From assembly GCF_004795255.1 (NCBI RefSeq), contig NZ_SSBQ01000002.1, positions 4,308,001-4,372,000 on the forward strand: a stretch of DNA of 64,000 nt. Reading direction: 5' to 3'. This DNA comes from Streptomyces sp. RKND-216 (lineage in GTDB: Bacteria; Actinomycetota; Actinomycetes; Streptomycetales; Streptomycetaceae). Numbering within the stretch: position 1 is the stretch's first letter; each line of letters opens with the position of its first letter. The position numbers and the translations under genes are program-made. The notes under the pieces are model-generated. The model was not told the DNA's origin and did no database searches. It saw nothing but the letters and a program-made list of their open reading frames with translations. This document shows, piece by piece, positions 52,305-61,602 of this stretch.

Positions 52305-54536
52305 TCAGCTCCTGACCTGCTCGGATCCCGTCTCCGCGCCCGCCTCCTCGTCGTCGGCGGTCTCGGACGCGTCCGCTGTGCGCCGCTGGGCCTCGCCGGC
52401 CTCCGGACCTTCGGAGACCTCGACCAGCTCGGTGGCCTCCGCCGCGTCGGAAGCCGCCTCCGCGGTCGCCTCGGCCTCGTCGTCCACGACCACCTCGTGG
52501 TCGGCCGTCTCCTCCACGGCGCGCTGCCCGGGGAACTCGGCGGCCGCGCGGGCCGCCGCCCGGCGGTTGCGCGCGTCGGCGGCGTCGCACAGGTCCAGCG
52601 CGGCCCGGTTGAAGCGGGCGAGCGACGGCGGGTCGGACGGGCCGAGCAGGTGCTGCTTCAACTCGCCGCGCGCAGCGGCGAAGTCGTCCTTGTCCGGGTC
52701 GCGGACGGCGGCCAGCAGGCCGGGGACCTCCTTGGCCTCCGGGCTGAGGATCGTCGCGGCCCGCACCGTCGGGAAGTTGGCCCGGAAGTCCGCCTCGGAG
52801 CGGCCGCTGGTGTTCGCGACCGCGTACGGCTTCTCACTGCTCAGGTAGTCGGACACCACGCTGGACACGTCGCTGATGAGCAGGTCGGCCTGGTTGAAGC
52901 AGCTGTAGATGCCGGGGCGTGCCGTCGCGACGACCAGGTGCTCGTCCTCCGGGAACGACGCCCAGTACGCCTCCTCCCAGGCGGCGGTCGCCGCCGCCAC
53001 GGCCTCGGCACGGCCCTCCTCCGGGCGGGACTGCAGCAGCATCCGCTCCGTCTCGTCGGCGCTGCCGCGGAACGAGGTCGTGGTCAGCGCGTCCAGTGCG
53101 GCCGTGCGGCGCGCCAGCTCTGCGGCGGCGCCCGGCGCGGCCGCAGAGCCGACGTCGCGCCGTTCGTTCGCCTCCGCGATCATGGTCCGGATGCGGCGGT
53201 CCGCGGCGCCCGCCCGCGGGTCGACGGAGCCGGTCATCGGGTGCGGCTTGTACAGCAGGCGCACGCCGGGATCGGCCAGCAGTTCGCGGACGATGTTCTC
53301 CCCCGCCAGGATCACCGACGTGTTGCCCGGGTCGTCGGTCCAGCCCTCCCAGGTGGGGGCGTACAGCACGGTCGTCCGCGTGCCGTCCGCGGGGGGACCC
53401 GCGTAGGGGGTGATGGGCGCGAGCTGCGGCCGGCCCACCTCCACCACGTCGCGGTCGTCGATGCCGATGTCGGCGAGCTGGTACCGGTCGCGGGCGGCCG
53501 GACCGGCCACCCACACCTCGTCGTACGCCTTGGCGTACGGGTTGCAGGAGGACAGCTTGTCGCTCTCGCCGTGGTTGGTGAAGGCGTGCTTGATGGTGGG
53601 GATGCGCAGTACCTGCGAGGTCTTGCCGGAGTTCGCCGGGTGCAGCAGCACCTTCAGGGTGGACTGCTCCAGGTGCATCAGGTGCGCGACCTTCGGGATG
53701 GAGATGATCGGCACGTCCGTCGCGTCGATCTTCTGGACCATGAACCGCTCGCGCAGCACGATGATCGGCTTGGCATCCAGCTCCGCGAGCGTGCCGAGCC
53801 ACATGTTGGCCTGGTAGGCGGAGGTCGCGCCGCCGGAGAAGTACATGCCCACCGTCGGCCGGTAGTCGGCCAGCCAGGCGTTCAGCCAGTTCAGCACCCG
53901 CGCCTCGCCGGGCGTGCGCTTCTTCGGCAGCAGCCAGGTGCCCAGGTAGACCGTGCCGCCGACGAACAGCGCGAGGCTGGCCGCGAGACCGGCCAGCGCC
54001 CACACGTTCTGCGCGGTGGCGCTGGTGGCCAGCAGGCCGGCCGTGGCCGGGAGCATGAAGGTCAGCAGGCGCCGGCTCTGCAGCCGGGCCAGCACTCGCG
54101 GCGGGGCGGGGGACAGACGCAGCCCGGAGGTGTCGATGTTCCGCGTCAGGATCGGCAGCGTGCGGTTGCGCCGCACGAGCACGGACACCGCCTGGCACAG
54201 GAAGTGCAGGCCGTAGCAGCCGAGCAGCAGCAGGACGAGCGCGCGCTCCTCCATCGCGTTCACGTTCGGCAGCCGCACCAGCGCCACCACGATCAGCATG
54301 TCGCGGAGCAGCTGCCGGCTGACCGCCTCGAAGCGGACCTTGCCGAGCACCGCGATCAGCCCGGGCTGTCGCTGCTGGAGGTACAGGTCCAGCGCGACGC
54401 CGCCGGCGGAGGCGACGACGAAGAGGGGCACGTACGCCAGCAGGGCGCCGGCGAGCTGGGCCGCGAAGAGGACCAGCAGCGTGAAGAGCGCCGCCAACTG
54501 GACGACGCGGCGTAGGGGGAGTCCGGCAGAGGGCAC
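52305..54536 (-). CDS. Membrane-anchored CDP-glycerol glycerophosphotransferase-family protein
   Basis: About 743 residues. I choose the GTG at 54536, preceded by AGGAG on the minus strand. The N-terminal region (about 10-250) has several hydrophobic segments, probably 4-6 membrane spans. The catalytic region (about 270-660) has the marks of TagF/TagB-like CDP-glycerol transferases: NHGESDKLSS, LYAPTWEGW, LLYKPHPMTG and a SDVSSVVSDYLSSEKP block. The last 70 residues form an acidic Ala/Glu/Asp-rich disordered tail. The family polymerises or caps teichoic-type glycerol phosphate on wall or membrane carriers. A gene of this kind near proB is, as I recall, conserved in Streptomyces. The exact polymer is unknown. 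Confidence 0.85.
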   Translation of the reverse strand: MPSAGLPLRRVVQLAALFTLLVLFAAQLAGALLAYVPLFVVASAGGVALDLYLQQRQPGLIAVLGKVRFEAVSRQLLRDMLIVVALVRLPNVNAMEERALVLLLLGCYGLHFLCQAVSVLVRRNRTLPILTRNIDTSGLRLSPAPPRVLARLQSRRLLTFMLPATAGLLATSATAQNVWALAGLAASLALFVGGTVYLGTWLLPKKRTPGEARVLNWLNAWLADYRPTVGMYFSGGATSAYQANMWLGTLAELDAKPIIVLRERFMVQKIDATDVPIISIPKVAHLMHLEQSTLKVLLHPANSGKTSQVLRIPTIKHAFTNHGESDKLSSCNPYAKAYDEVWVAGPAARDRYQLADIGIDDRDVVEVGRPQLAPITPYAGPPADGTRTTVLYAPTWEGWTDDPGNTSVILAGENIVRELLADPGVRLLYKPHPMTGSVDPRAGAADRRIRTMIAEANERRDVGSAAAPGAAAELARRTAALDALTTTSFRGSADETERMLLQSRPEEGRAEAVAAATAAWEEAYWASFPEDEHLVVATARPGIYSCFNQADLLISDVSSVVSDYLSSEKPYAVANTSGRSEADFRANFPTVRAATILSPEAKEVPGLLAAVRDPDKDDFAAARGELKQHLLGPSDPPSLARFNRAALDLCDAADARNRRAAARAAAEFPGQRAVEETADHEVVVDDEAEATAEAASDAAEATELVEVSEGPEAGEAQRRTADASETADDEEAGAETGSEQVRS

Positions 54537-54812
54537 GGGGCTGAGCTCCTGGCAGGAGGCGTTGGGATGAGGCCCGGCCGAAGTCGCGGGGGCGGCCGGG
54601 CCTGGTTCGGGCTGACCACCGACCGTATGACGAGACGGGCACGGTGACAATTTCCGCTCCCGCCCGATGCGCACGAAACGCCCGAAAGGGATGTCCCGGC
54701 GCTGTGCGGTGAGCGGGAGACGGGCCCCGTCCGGAGGCTGGACGGCGGCGTCGGCGGCGGTCGGCCTGCCGTAGATTGTGGCAGGTCGGGACAACGGTGG
54801 AGAGGGCCGAGG

Positions 54813-55970
54813 GTGGTACGGGACACAGGGCGGCGGCAGGACGTGGCGGACGCCCGCCGGATCGTGGTCAAGGTCGGCTCCTCGTCGCTCACCACGGCTG
54901 CCGGCGGCCTGGACGCCGACCGCGTGGACGCCCTCGTCGACGTCCTCGCCCGGCGCCTGGACGCCCCGCACGGCGGCGGTGCGGACCGCGGCAGGGAGAT
55001 CGTCCTGGTCTCCTCCGGGGCGATCGCCGCCGGACTGGCGCCGCTGGGCCTGGACCGCCGCCCCCGCGACCTGGCCCGCCAGCAGGCGGCCGCCAGCGTC
55101 GGTCAGGGGCTCCTCGTCGCCCGCTACACCGCCTCGTTCGCCCGGCACGGCCGTCGCGTCGGGCAGGTGCTGCTCACCGAGGACGACACCAGTCGCCGCG
55201 CCCACTACCGCAACGCCTACCGGACACTGGACCAGCTGCTGGCGATGGGCGCGGTGCCGGTGGTCAACGAGAACGACACCGTCGCCACCGACGAGATCCG
55301 CTTCGGAGACAACGACCGGCTGGCCGCCCTCGTCGCCCACCTGGTGCGCGCCGACCTGCTGGTGCTGCTCTCCGACGTGGACGGCCTCTACGACGGCGAC
55401 CCGGCCACCCCCGGCACCCACCGGATCGCCGAGGTCACCGGCCCGGCGCAGCTCGCCGGGGTGGAGATCGGCTCGGCGGGCGGCGCGGGCGTCGGCACCG
55501 GCGGCATGGTCACCAAGGTGGAGGCCGCCCGCATCGCTGCAGCCGCGGGCGTGCCCGTCGTGCTCACCTCGGCGAGCCGGGCCGCCGACGCCCTCGCCGG
55601 CCGCGAGTCCGGCACCTACTTCCACCCCACCGGACGCCGCACCGCCGGGCGGCTGCTCTGGCTGGCGCACGCCAGCACCCCGCGCGGCGCCCTGGTGCTG
55701 GACGACGGCGCGGTCGACGCGGTGGTGCACCGCCGCTCCTCGCTGCTCCCGGCGGGCATCTCGCGTGTCGAGGGCGACTTCACCGCCGGCGACCCGGTGG
55801 AGCTGCGGGACGACGCGGGGCGCGCCGTGGCACGCGGACTGGTCAACTTCGACGCCCGCGAGATCCCCCGTCTGATCGGCCGCTCCACCCGCGAACTCGC
55901 CCGCGAGCTCGGCCCGGCGTACGAACGCGAGGTCGTACACAGGGACGACCTGGTGCTGCTGCGTTCGTGA
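54813..55970 (+). CDS. proB: Glutamate 5-kinase
   Basis: A 385-residue protein catalysing the first step of proline synthesis, ATP-dependent phosphorylation of glutamate. The GTG at 54813 has GGAGAGGG 6 nt upstream. The amino acid kinase domain (about 15-265) shows RIVVKVGSSSL, VSSGAIAAG, NENDTVATDEIRFGDND and TGGMVTKVEAARIA. A C-terminal PUA domain (about 290-370) starts at GALVLDDGAV. It is 216 bp before a small conserved gene and 735 bp before proA, the next enzyme of the pathway. Confidence 0.97.
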   Translation: MVRDTGRRQDVADARRIVVKVGSSSLTTAAGGLDADRVDALVDVLARRLDAPHGGGADRGREIVLVSSGAIAAGLAPLGLDRRPRDLARQQAAASVGQGLLVARYTASFARHGRRVGQVLLTEDDTSRRAHYRNAYRTLDQLLAMGAVPVVNENDTVATDEIRFGDNDRLAALVAHLVRADLLVLLSDVDGLYDGDPATPGTHRIAEVTGPAQLAGVEIGSAGGAGVGTGGMVTKVEAARIAAAAGVPVVLTSASRAADALAGRESGTYFHPTGRRTAGRLLWLAHASTPRGALVLDDGAVDAVVHRRSSLLPAGISRVEGDFTAGDPVELRDDAGRAVARGLVNFDAREIPRLIGRSTRELARELGPAYEREVVHRDDLVLLRS

Positions 55971-56186
55971 ACCCCTTCCTCCTGGCGGCCCCGAGGACGT
56001 CGCGGAGCGGCCACGTACGGGCGGGATCGGCGAAAGTCCCGTCATCGACCGGTCGGCTTCGGTAAAAAGGCCACGCGGTCGTTCGCGGGCTGGTCGACTG
56101 CCGAGGGAGGGCCGTGCGAAGGACGCGGTCCGCCGGACGTCGGCCCCGCAGACGCCCGCAGGACTGCGCACCCCACAGGAGGCCCG

Positions 56187-56612
56187 GTGAGACGACTCAC
56201 CAGCGTCGAGACGGCGGGCCGTCGGCCCTTCCCGGGGCCCGGGCCCTGTACGCCGGTCGAACAGCCCGGGACCTCCCGGCTGTGGCACGTGACCCTCAGT
56301 GTGGCGGGCGTGGAGGCTCCGCTGCGGGAGGTGCGGCGGGGGCTGGAGCAGCTCGCGCACGACCATCCGTTCCTGCTGACCAGCCGGTACGCAGGCGACC
56401 ACGCGGAGATCCGCTACTGGGAGGAGGCGCGGGATCTGCACGACGCCGCGGCCGTCGCGCTGCGGCTGTGGGGCGAGCACCGCTCGACCGCCAAGCTGCC
56501 GCCGTGGGAGATCGTCGGCCTGGAGGTCATCGGCCGGGACACCTACCGCCAGCGCGTCGCGCAGGGGCACGGGCCCGCCCCCGCCACCCCGGTCGGCGTC
56601 CACCCCTTCTAG
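56187..56612 (+). CDS. Conserved hypothetical protein between proB and proA
   Basis: A 141-residue soluble protein; GTG start at 56187 with a strong AGGAGG (56177-56182). I know no defined domain. The sequence is well-formed with normal actinobacterial codon bias: a beta-strand WHVTLSVAGVE, a helix LREVRRGLEQLAHDHPFLLTS cut here at its end, an acidic AEIRYWEEARDLHDAAAVAL helix and a WEIVGLEVIGRD strand. This looks like a small alpha/beta, possibly ferredoxin-like, fold. As I recall, Streptomyces genomes carry a similar small gene at this place, so it is probably real. No function is proposed. Confidence 0.8.
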   Translation: MRRLTSVETAGRRPFPGPGPCTPVEQPGTSRLWHVTLSVAGVEAPLREVRRGLEQLAHDHPFLLTSRYAGDHAEIRYWEEARDLHDAAAVALRLWGEHRSTAKLPPWEIVGLEVIGRDTYRQRVAQGHGPAPATPVGVHPF

Positions 56613-56670
56613 GACCTGTCGCCCGGCCTCACCCGCCGTGCCGGGGCCGTCTCGCACGGTGGACGAACGG

Positions 56671-56706
56671 CTGGAAGACCGCCGCAGCCTGGTTAGGCTG
56701 CACGCA
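56671..56706 (+). promoter_or_regulatory. Candidate leaderless promoter of proA
   Basis: TAGGCT at 56694-56699 lies 6 nt before the ATG, with a weak -35 (CTGGAA, 56671-56676) at 17 bp. No ribosome site precedes the ATG, so transcription probably starts at the first codon. Confidence 0.5.
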
Positions 56707-57998
56707 TGAGCACCAGCGCAGCCGGGGCCGCGTCCCCAAGGACTCCTCCGGACACGCCCGTCACCGCGACCGCCCGCCGCGCCCGCGAGGCGGCCGCCGC
56801 GCTGGCCCCGCTGCCGCGCACCGCCCGGGACGCCGCGCTGCTCGCGGTGGCGGACGCGCTGGTCGCCCGCAGCGCGGAGATCGTCGCCGCGAACGCGGAG
56901 GACGTGTCCCGCGCGCAGGCCGCCGGCACGGCCGACGCGATCGTCGACCGCCTCACCCTCACCCCCGAGCGCATCGCGGCCATCGCCGCCGACGTGCGGG
57001 ACGTCGTCGCGCTGCCCGACCCGGTGGGCGAGGTCGTACGCGGCTCCACGCTGCCGAACGGGCTCGAGCTGCGACAGGTACGCGTTCCGCTCGGCGTCGT
57101 CGGCATCGTCTACGAGGCCCGGCCCAACGTCACCGTGGATGCCGCCGCGCTGTGCCTGAAGTCCGGCAACGCCGTGCTGCTGCGCGGCTCCTCGTCCGCG
57201 TACGCCTCCAACACGGCGCTGGTCGGAGTGCTCCGGGACGCCGTGGCGGGCGCCGGGCTGCCCGCCGACGCGGTGCAGATGGTGCCCGGCGAGAGCCGCG
57301 ACGCGGTTCGGGAGCTGATGCGCGCCCGCGGCCTGGTCGACGTGCTGATCCCCCGCGGCGGCGCCTCGCTGATCCGCACCGTCGTGGAGGAGTCGACCGT
57401 CCCGGTGATCGAGACCGGCGTCGGCAACTGCCACGTCTACGTCGACGCCCGCGCGGACCTCGACATGGCGCTGCGCATCCTGGTCAACAGCAAGGCGCAG
57501 CGCCCCAGCGTGTGCAACGCCGCCGAGACGCTGCTGGTCCACGCCGACGTCGCGGAGGAGTTCCTGCCTCGCGCGCTCGCGGCGCTGCGCGAGGCAGGGG
57601 TGACCGTGCATGGCGACGCGGCCTGGCAGAAGGCGGACACCGAGGTCGTCCCCGCCACCGACGAGGACTGGGCCACCGAGTACCTGGGCTACGAGATCGC
57701 CGCAGCCGTCGTGCCCTCGCTGGACGACGCGGTCGACCACATCCGCAGCTGGACCTCCGGACACACCGAGGCCATCGTGACCGGCGACACCGAGGCCGCC
57801 CGCAGGTTCACCGCACTGGTCGACTCCACCGTGGTGATGGTGAACGCCTCCACCCGCTTCACCGACGGCGGCCAGTTCGGCTTCGGTGCCGAGATCGGCA
57901 TCTCCACCCAGAAGCTGCACGCCCGGGGGCCCATGGGCCTGCCGGAGCTGACCTCGACCAAGTACGTGGTGACCGGTTCCGGCCACGTGCGCGACTGA
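56706..57998 (+). CDS. proA: Glutamate-5-semialdehyde dehydrogenase (gamma-glutamyl phosphate reductase)
   Basis: A 430-residue NADPH-dependent reductase, second step of proline synthesis. Seen: [30 protein letters not shown], and the active-site C270 in [13 protein letters not shown], then [18 protein letters not shown] near the C-terminus. The length is normal. The ATG at 56706 lacks a ribosome site but has a TAGGCT -10 element ending 6 nt upstream, suggesting a leaderless message separate from proB. ProB product is unstable and is passed to ProA, so nearby genes make sense. Confidence 0.97.
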   Translation: MSTSAAGAASPRTPPDTPVTATARRAREAAAALAPLPRTARDAALLAVADALVARSAEIVAANAEDVSRAQAAGTADAIVDRLTLTPERIAAIAADVRDVVALPDPVGEVVRGSTLPNGLELRQVRVPLGVVGIVYEARPNVTVDAAALCLKSGNAVLLRGSSSAYASNTALVGVLRDAVAGAGLPADAVQMVPGESRDAVRELMRARGLVDVLIPRGGASLIRTVVEESTVPVIETGVGNCHVYVDARADLDMALRILVNSKAQRPSVCNAAETLLVHADVAEEFLPRALAALREAGVTVHGDAAWQKADTEVVPATDEDWATEYLGYEIAAAVVPSLDDAVDHIRSWTSGHTEAIVTGDTEAARRFTALVDSTVVMVNASTRFTDGGQFGFGAEIGISTQKLHARGPMGLPELTSTKYVVTGSGHVRD

Positions 57999-58089
57999 GG
58001 CCCGGCCGGAGTCCCGGCGCACTGTCCGGTTCCCGCCGGATTCCCGTTCTCCCTGCCCACATCGCCCGATTCGCACTACGCTGGACGAC

Positions 58090-58698
58090 GTGCCGGAGGA
58101 TGTGGGGGGCCAGCCGTTCCCGGATGGCCAGGAACCCGAGGACGACCACGGAACCGCGGACGAGGAGTTCGCGGCCGTGGTCCTCGACGAGGACTTCGTC
58201 CGGGCGGCGGGGATCCACGAGCCGAGCGCGGCCGAGCGGATGCTTGCCGCGGCCCAGTCGCACGCCGAGTCCGAAGTGCCCCGCCCGTACGACGACGGCT
58301 ACGTCTACGGCCCGCCCCACGACGACGACCTCCACTACGACCCGGACGCGGACGACACCACCCACGGCTACGGCTTCGGCTACGGCCGTCGCCACCGCAG
58401 CGGGTACGACCCCGGACCCTACGGAGACGATGACGGCGACGGGTACGGGGACGGTCCGTACGACGCGGCGGCCGGACCGCGGCCGTACCGGGGGCACGTG
58501 CGCTGGCAGCGGCCGGTCGCCTGGGTGCTGGCCGTGGTGATGGGTGTGGGCATGGTCGCCCTCGCCTTCGCGGCGGTCTACCGGGGCGCCGCGGGCGAGC
58601 GCGACGAGCCGGCCCCGCCGCCGCCGAGCCGCGGCGTCGGGCTCCCCGTCGAGGACCGGGTCGAGGACCGCGTCGGTGAGGCCGGGCCGGGTTCCTGA
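58090..58698 (+). CDS. Single-pass membrane protein with shared SAxERM motif
   Basis: A 202-residue protein with GTG start; TACGCT at 58077-58082 lies 7 nt upstream and there is no ribosome site, so it may be leaderless. The N-terminus is acidic with a motif ending in EPSAAERM at about 45-52. A low-complexity His/Tyr/Asp/Gly region runs about 65-130. One membrane helix (about 145-167, VAWVLAVVMGVGMVALAFAA) precedes a short Pro-rich outer tail. Function unknown. It resembles the N-terminus of the next gene, so the two are likely paralogous at that end. As I recall, the order proA, this protein, the 58829 protein, M48 protease, nadD is conserved in Streptomyces. Confidence 0.82.
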   Translation: MPEDVGGQPFPDGQEPEDDHGTADEEFAAVVLDEDFVRAAGIHEPSAAERMLAAAQSHAESEVPRPYDDGYVYGPPHDDDLHYDPDADDTTHGYGFGYGRRHRSGYDPGPYGDDDGDGYGDGPYDAAAGPRPYRGHVRWQRPVAWVLAVVMGVGMVALAFAAVYRGAAGERDEPAPPPPSRGVGLPVEDRVEDRVGEAGPGS

Positions 58699-58794
58699 AC
58701 CGGGTCCTCCTGGGCGGCGATCACTCGAACGGGTGAACGGCGGACGACTTCTCCCCAGCCCGTGATTCCGGCCGAAGTCGCCCACCGGCGCGCG

Positions 58795-58829
58795 TTTACC
58801 GAGCCCCGCCGGGACCTACCCTTTTCATA
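58795..58829 (+). promoter_or_regulatory. Candidate leaderless promoter of the 58829 gene
   Basis: TTTACC (58795-58800) and TACCCT (58817-58822) with 16-bp spacing; the predicted transcription start falls at the ATG at 58829. There is no Shine-Dalgarno sequence. Confidence 0.5.
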
Positions 58830-59923
58830 TGGCAGGTCGTGGCAAGCCTCCGGAGGGGCCGGTCGAGGGCGTCCCCGGCGGCGGAGACGACGAATACCGC
58901 TCCGTCGTCTTCGACGAGTCGTTCGTCGATGCCGCGCGGCTGCAGGAGTACTCCGCCCAGGAGCGGATGGACGACGAGGACCACGCCGCCGTCCGCAGCC
59001 GTCCCCCGAGCGAGGAGCCGCCCGCCCGCAGCGCCTCGCGGCAGGGCCTGGTACTCGTCCTGCTCATCGTGCTCGCGTTCGGCACCGCCGTATATATGGG
59101 TGTGCGCAACCCACTGCCGGACCCCGACCCGCCGCCGGCCCAGCCGGCCCGGATGGCGACCGTGCCGCTCGCGCCGCGCGACGCGGTGCCCGGCTCCACG
59201 CCTGAGGACCTGTTCGCACACTCGCCCGCCGCCGCATACCGCACCGGAGCGGACGGCGTGACCCTGCCCTCGACGTACCGCACGGACCACTTCACCGAGA
59301 ACCAGGTGCTGGCCGCACTCACCGGGGCCAAGGACTACGTCGTCGCCAGCTCCCTGGACCCGGCGGTGCTCACCGGCGGGGAGGTGAGGTCCGTGCGGCT
59401 GATGCTGGACCCCGGCCAGGGCGCCCAGTTCGAGCGGAGCGTCGACCGGCCGCGCAGCGACGGCCGGCACGCCCTCACCGGCTGGATGGTGCGCTTCGAC
59501 CCCGGGCGGGTAGCCCTCGCCGCTCCGGAGGTGCGGGTGAACGGCACGCTGTCGGTCGAGGAGATCCACCGCAACACGCTCGAGGTCACCGCCGACCACG
59601 TCTTCGTGTACGCCCTGCACCCGCAGGGCAGCGCCGACGCCTCCGACGCGTCGCTGTTCACCGTGCGTCGCGAGGTCCGGTTCCACTTCCACCGGGAAGA
59701 CCTCACCGAGCACCAGCTCCAGGTGCGGAGCGTGTCGGTACGGGCCGGGCCGATGGCCTGTTCCGCCGGCCACGCCGACACCCTCGTCCCGCTTCTGGCG
59801 GGGGAGCGGGCCGGCGACGACCTCCCGGCCGGCACCGACCCGTACGCGAGGGACGACCCCCGCGGCGCCGTCTGCGGAGTGCTGGCGCGCAGCGCCATGC
59901 CCGACCCGGCCCGCACCGGCTGA
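58829..59923 (+). CDS. Single-pass membrane protein with extracytoplasmic C-terminal domain
   Basis: A 364-residue protein. Residues 20-50 carry the acidic motif shared with the 58090 gene, here ending EYSAQERM. One membrane helix lies at about 72-90 (LVLVLLIVLAFGTAVYM). The remaining 270 residues face outside and contain two Cys (CSAGHAD near 311 and VCGV near 348) that could form a disulphide. The segments TENQVLAALTGAKDYVVASSLDPAVLTGG and VTADHVFVYALHP look like family blocks of a conserved actinobacterial protein of unknown function (first quoted in part: 20 residues or fewer are diagnostic, TENQVLAALTGAKDYVVASS). It is convergent with the M48 protease gene over a perfect palindrome. Confidence 0.82.
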   Translation: MAGRGKPPEGPVEGVPGGGDDEYRSVVFDESFVDAARLQEYSAQERMDDEDHAAVRSRPPSEEPPARSASRQGLVLVLLIVLAFGTAVYMGVRNPLPDPDPPPAQPARMATVPLAPRDAVPGSTPEDLFAHSPAAAYRTGADGVTLPSTYRTDHFTENQVLAALTGAKDYVVASSLDPAVLTGGEVRSVRLMLDPGQGAQFERSVDRPRSDGRHALTGWMVRFDPGRVALAAPEVRVNGTLSVEEIHRNTLEVTADHVFVYALHPQGSADASDASLFTVRREVRFHFHREDLTEHQLQVRSVSVRAGPMACSAGHADTLVPLLAGERAGDDLPAGTDPYARDDPRGAVCGVLARSAMPDPARTG

Positions 59924-59929
59924 CGTCTC

Positions 59930-59959
59930 CTCCCCGGCCCGCCGCGGCGGGCCGGGGAG
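59930..59959. terminator. Perfect 30-bp palindrome, bidirectional terminator
   Basis: Fifteen-bp G/C arms that are exact complements, 6 bp after the 58829 gene stop and 8 bp beyond the M48 gene stop. It is placed to end both convergent transcripts. Confidence 0.85.
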
Positions 59960-59967
59960 GGCGTCGG

Positions 59968-61053
59968 CTACGAGGTGCTGCCTGTCTCGTCCTGGCCGCC
60001 CTGGCCGCCCGCGGAGCCGTTCTGCCGGCGGCCGGTGAAGCTGTCCCGCAGCTTCCCGCCCAGGTCACCGGCGCCCCCGGCGATGTCGCGGACCAGCCCC
60101 ATCAGCGGGTCCTTGCTGTTCCGCACGGTCTCGGAGTAGTGGTTCGCGGACTGCCGGAAGGAGTCGGCGACCGAGGTGTCGCCGTCGTCCTCCCGCCGGT
60201 CGTAGTGCCCGTCCATGATCCGCTGGTACTCGCGGGTCGCGGCCCATTTGCGCAGCTCGGCGGCGCGCACGGTGGTGAACGGGTGGCTGCGCGGCAGCAC
60301 GTTCATGATCTTCAGGACGGAGTCCCGCAGGTCGCCGCCCGCCTCGTACTCGTCGGCCTGCGCCAGGAACGCGTCGACGTTCATCTCGTGCAGGTGGTTG
60401 CCGCCGGCCAGCTTCATCAGGCCGCGCATCGACGCCTGGATATCCTGGCCCACCAGCAGACCGGCCCGGTCCGCGGACAGTTCGGACTTGCGGAACCACT
60501 CGCGCAGCGCGGTCACGATAGCCATGATCGCCACGTTCCCCAGCGGGATCCAGGCGACCTTCAGCGCCAGGTTGGTGAGGAACAGCAGGATGGTGCGGTA
60601 CACGGAGTGACCGGACAGCGCGTGACCGACCTCGTGCCCGACGACCGCCCGCATCTCCTCCTCGTCGAGCAGTTCGACCAGTCCGGTGGTCACCACGATG
60701 ATCGGCTCGTCCATGCCGATGCACATGGCGTTCGGCTTCGGGTCCTGGTTGACGTACATCGGAGGGACCTTCTCCAGGTCCAGGATGTAGCAGGCGTCGC
60801 GCAGCATGTGATGGAGGTGCGCGAACTGCTCGTCCCCCACCCGCACCGAGTCGGAGAGGAACAGCAGTCGCAGGCTCCGCTCGGGCAGCAGGCCGCTGAG
60901 CGCCTTGAAGACGGTGTCGAAGCCGCTTAGCTTGCGCAGCGCCACCAGAGCGGAGCGGTCAGCGGGGTGTTCGTAGGCCCGGGAAGAGATCCCGGGGAAA
61001 CGGCGCCGCTCCCGTCCGGGCAGGTGCCGGGCGCTGTCGTTGCCTTCTGTCAT
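59968..61053 (-). CDS. M48-family zinc metalloprotease
   Basis: A 361-residue protein; the ATG at 61053 on the minus strand follows GGGGGAG. The zinc motif is H140-E141-V-G-H144 in VVGHEVGHALSGH, with a third-ligand Glu in KSELSADRAG near 197. One or two hydrophobic segments (about 152-185, TILLFLTNLALKVAWIPLG) flank the site, as in HtpX/Ste24-like membrane peptidases. The C-terminal 45 residues are Gly/Ser/Gln-rich and disordered. It probably cleaves misfolded membrane proteins on the cytosolic side. Its substrate is unknown. Confidence 0.92.
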   Translation of the reverse strand: MTEGNDSARHLPGRERRRFPGISSRAYEHPADRSALVALRKLSGFDTVFKALSGLLPERSLRLLFLSDSVRVGDEQFAHLHHMLRDACYILDLEKVPPMYVNQDPKPNAMCIGMDEPIIVVTTGLVELLDEEEMRAVVGHEVGHALSGHSVYRTILLFLTNLALKVAWIPLGNVAIMAIVTALREWFRKSELSADRAGLLVGQDIQASMRGLMKLAGGNHLHEMNVDAFLAQADEYEAGGDLRDSVLKIMNVLPRSHPFTTVRAAELRKWAATREYQRIMDGHYDRREDDGDTSVADSFRQSANHYSETVRNSKDPLMGLVRDIAGGAGDLGGKLRDSFTGRRQNGSAGGQGGQDETGSTS

Positions 61054-61289
61054 GGTGCTCCCCCTCGTCGGCTGGAACACCCAGCGTAGTCCGAAGGGCC
61101 CGCGAGCGGCCGGGACTGTTCCCGGGTTGCGACGAACGCGCCTCCGCCAGGACCGGGCCTCGCGCCCGCCGTGGCCACTGGGAAGTCCGGGGACCGGTCG
61201 GCGTGAGCCCCCGCGGGGCGGACGCATACGATGTGGCGCGGAAGACCGCACGCCCCTGCACACTCTCACCGGGACGGTTCGAAGCAGCC

Positions 61290-61466
61290 ATGACTCTGAT
61301 CAGCTCCGCGCACAGCACCCTCGTCGTCCTCGCCTCCGGCGGTGGAACCGGCGCCGAGCACGGTGGCGAGCACTCCAGCCTCAGCCCGTACGTCACCGGC
61401 GGCGGCGCGCTGCTCGCCCTTCTCCTCCTCCTCTGGATCACCACCCGCTTCAACCGCGACCGCTGA
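61290..61466 (+). CDS. 58-residue single-pass membrane protein
   Basis: A small ORF starting at the ATG at 61290: a short N-terminus rich in Gly, His and Ser ([14 protein letters not shown]), then one membrane helix (about 34-50, [18 protein letters not shown]) and a basic end NRDR. The positive-inside rule puts the C-terminus in the cytosol. Normal codon bias and position between the M48 gene and nadD, where I recall a similar small gene in other Streptomyces, support it. TACGAT at 61227-61232 could be its -10 element. Function unknown. Confidence 0.75.
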   Translation: MTLISSAHSTLVVLASGGGTGAEHGGEHSSLSPYVTGGGALLALLLLLWITTRFNRDR

Positions 61467-61602
61467 CCCGTCCCCGACCGGGTCGCCGGGCCTCCCGCCC
61501 GGCGCTCGTCCGGACGGGGCCGCGGCCGGCCACCGCGGCGGCGCCGCACCCCGCCAGGCGGAGGATGGGCCGCGAGGAGAAGAGAGGCTAGGGTCGGCTC
61601 GC

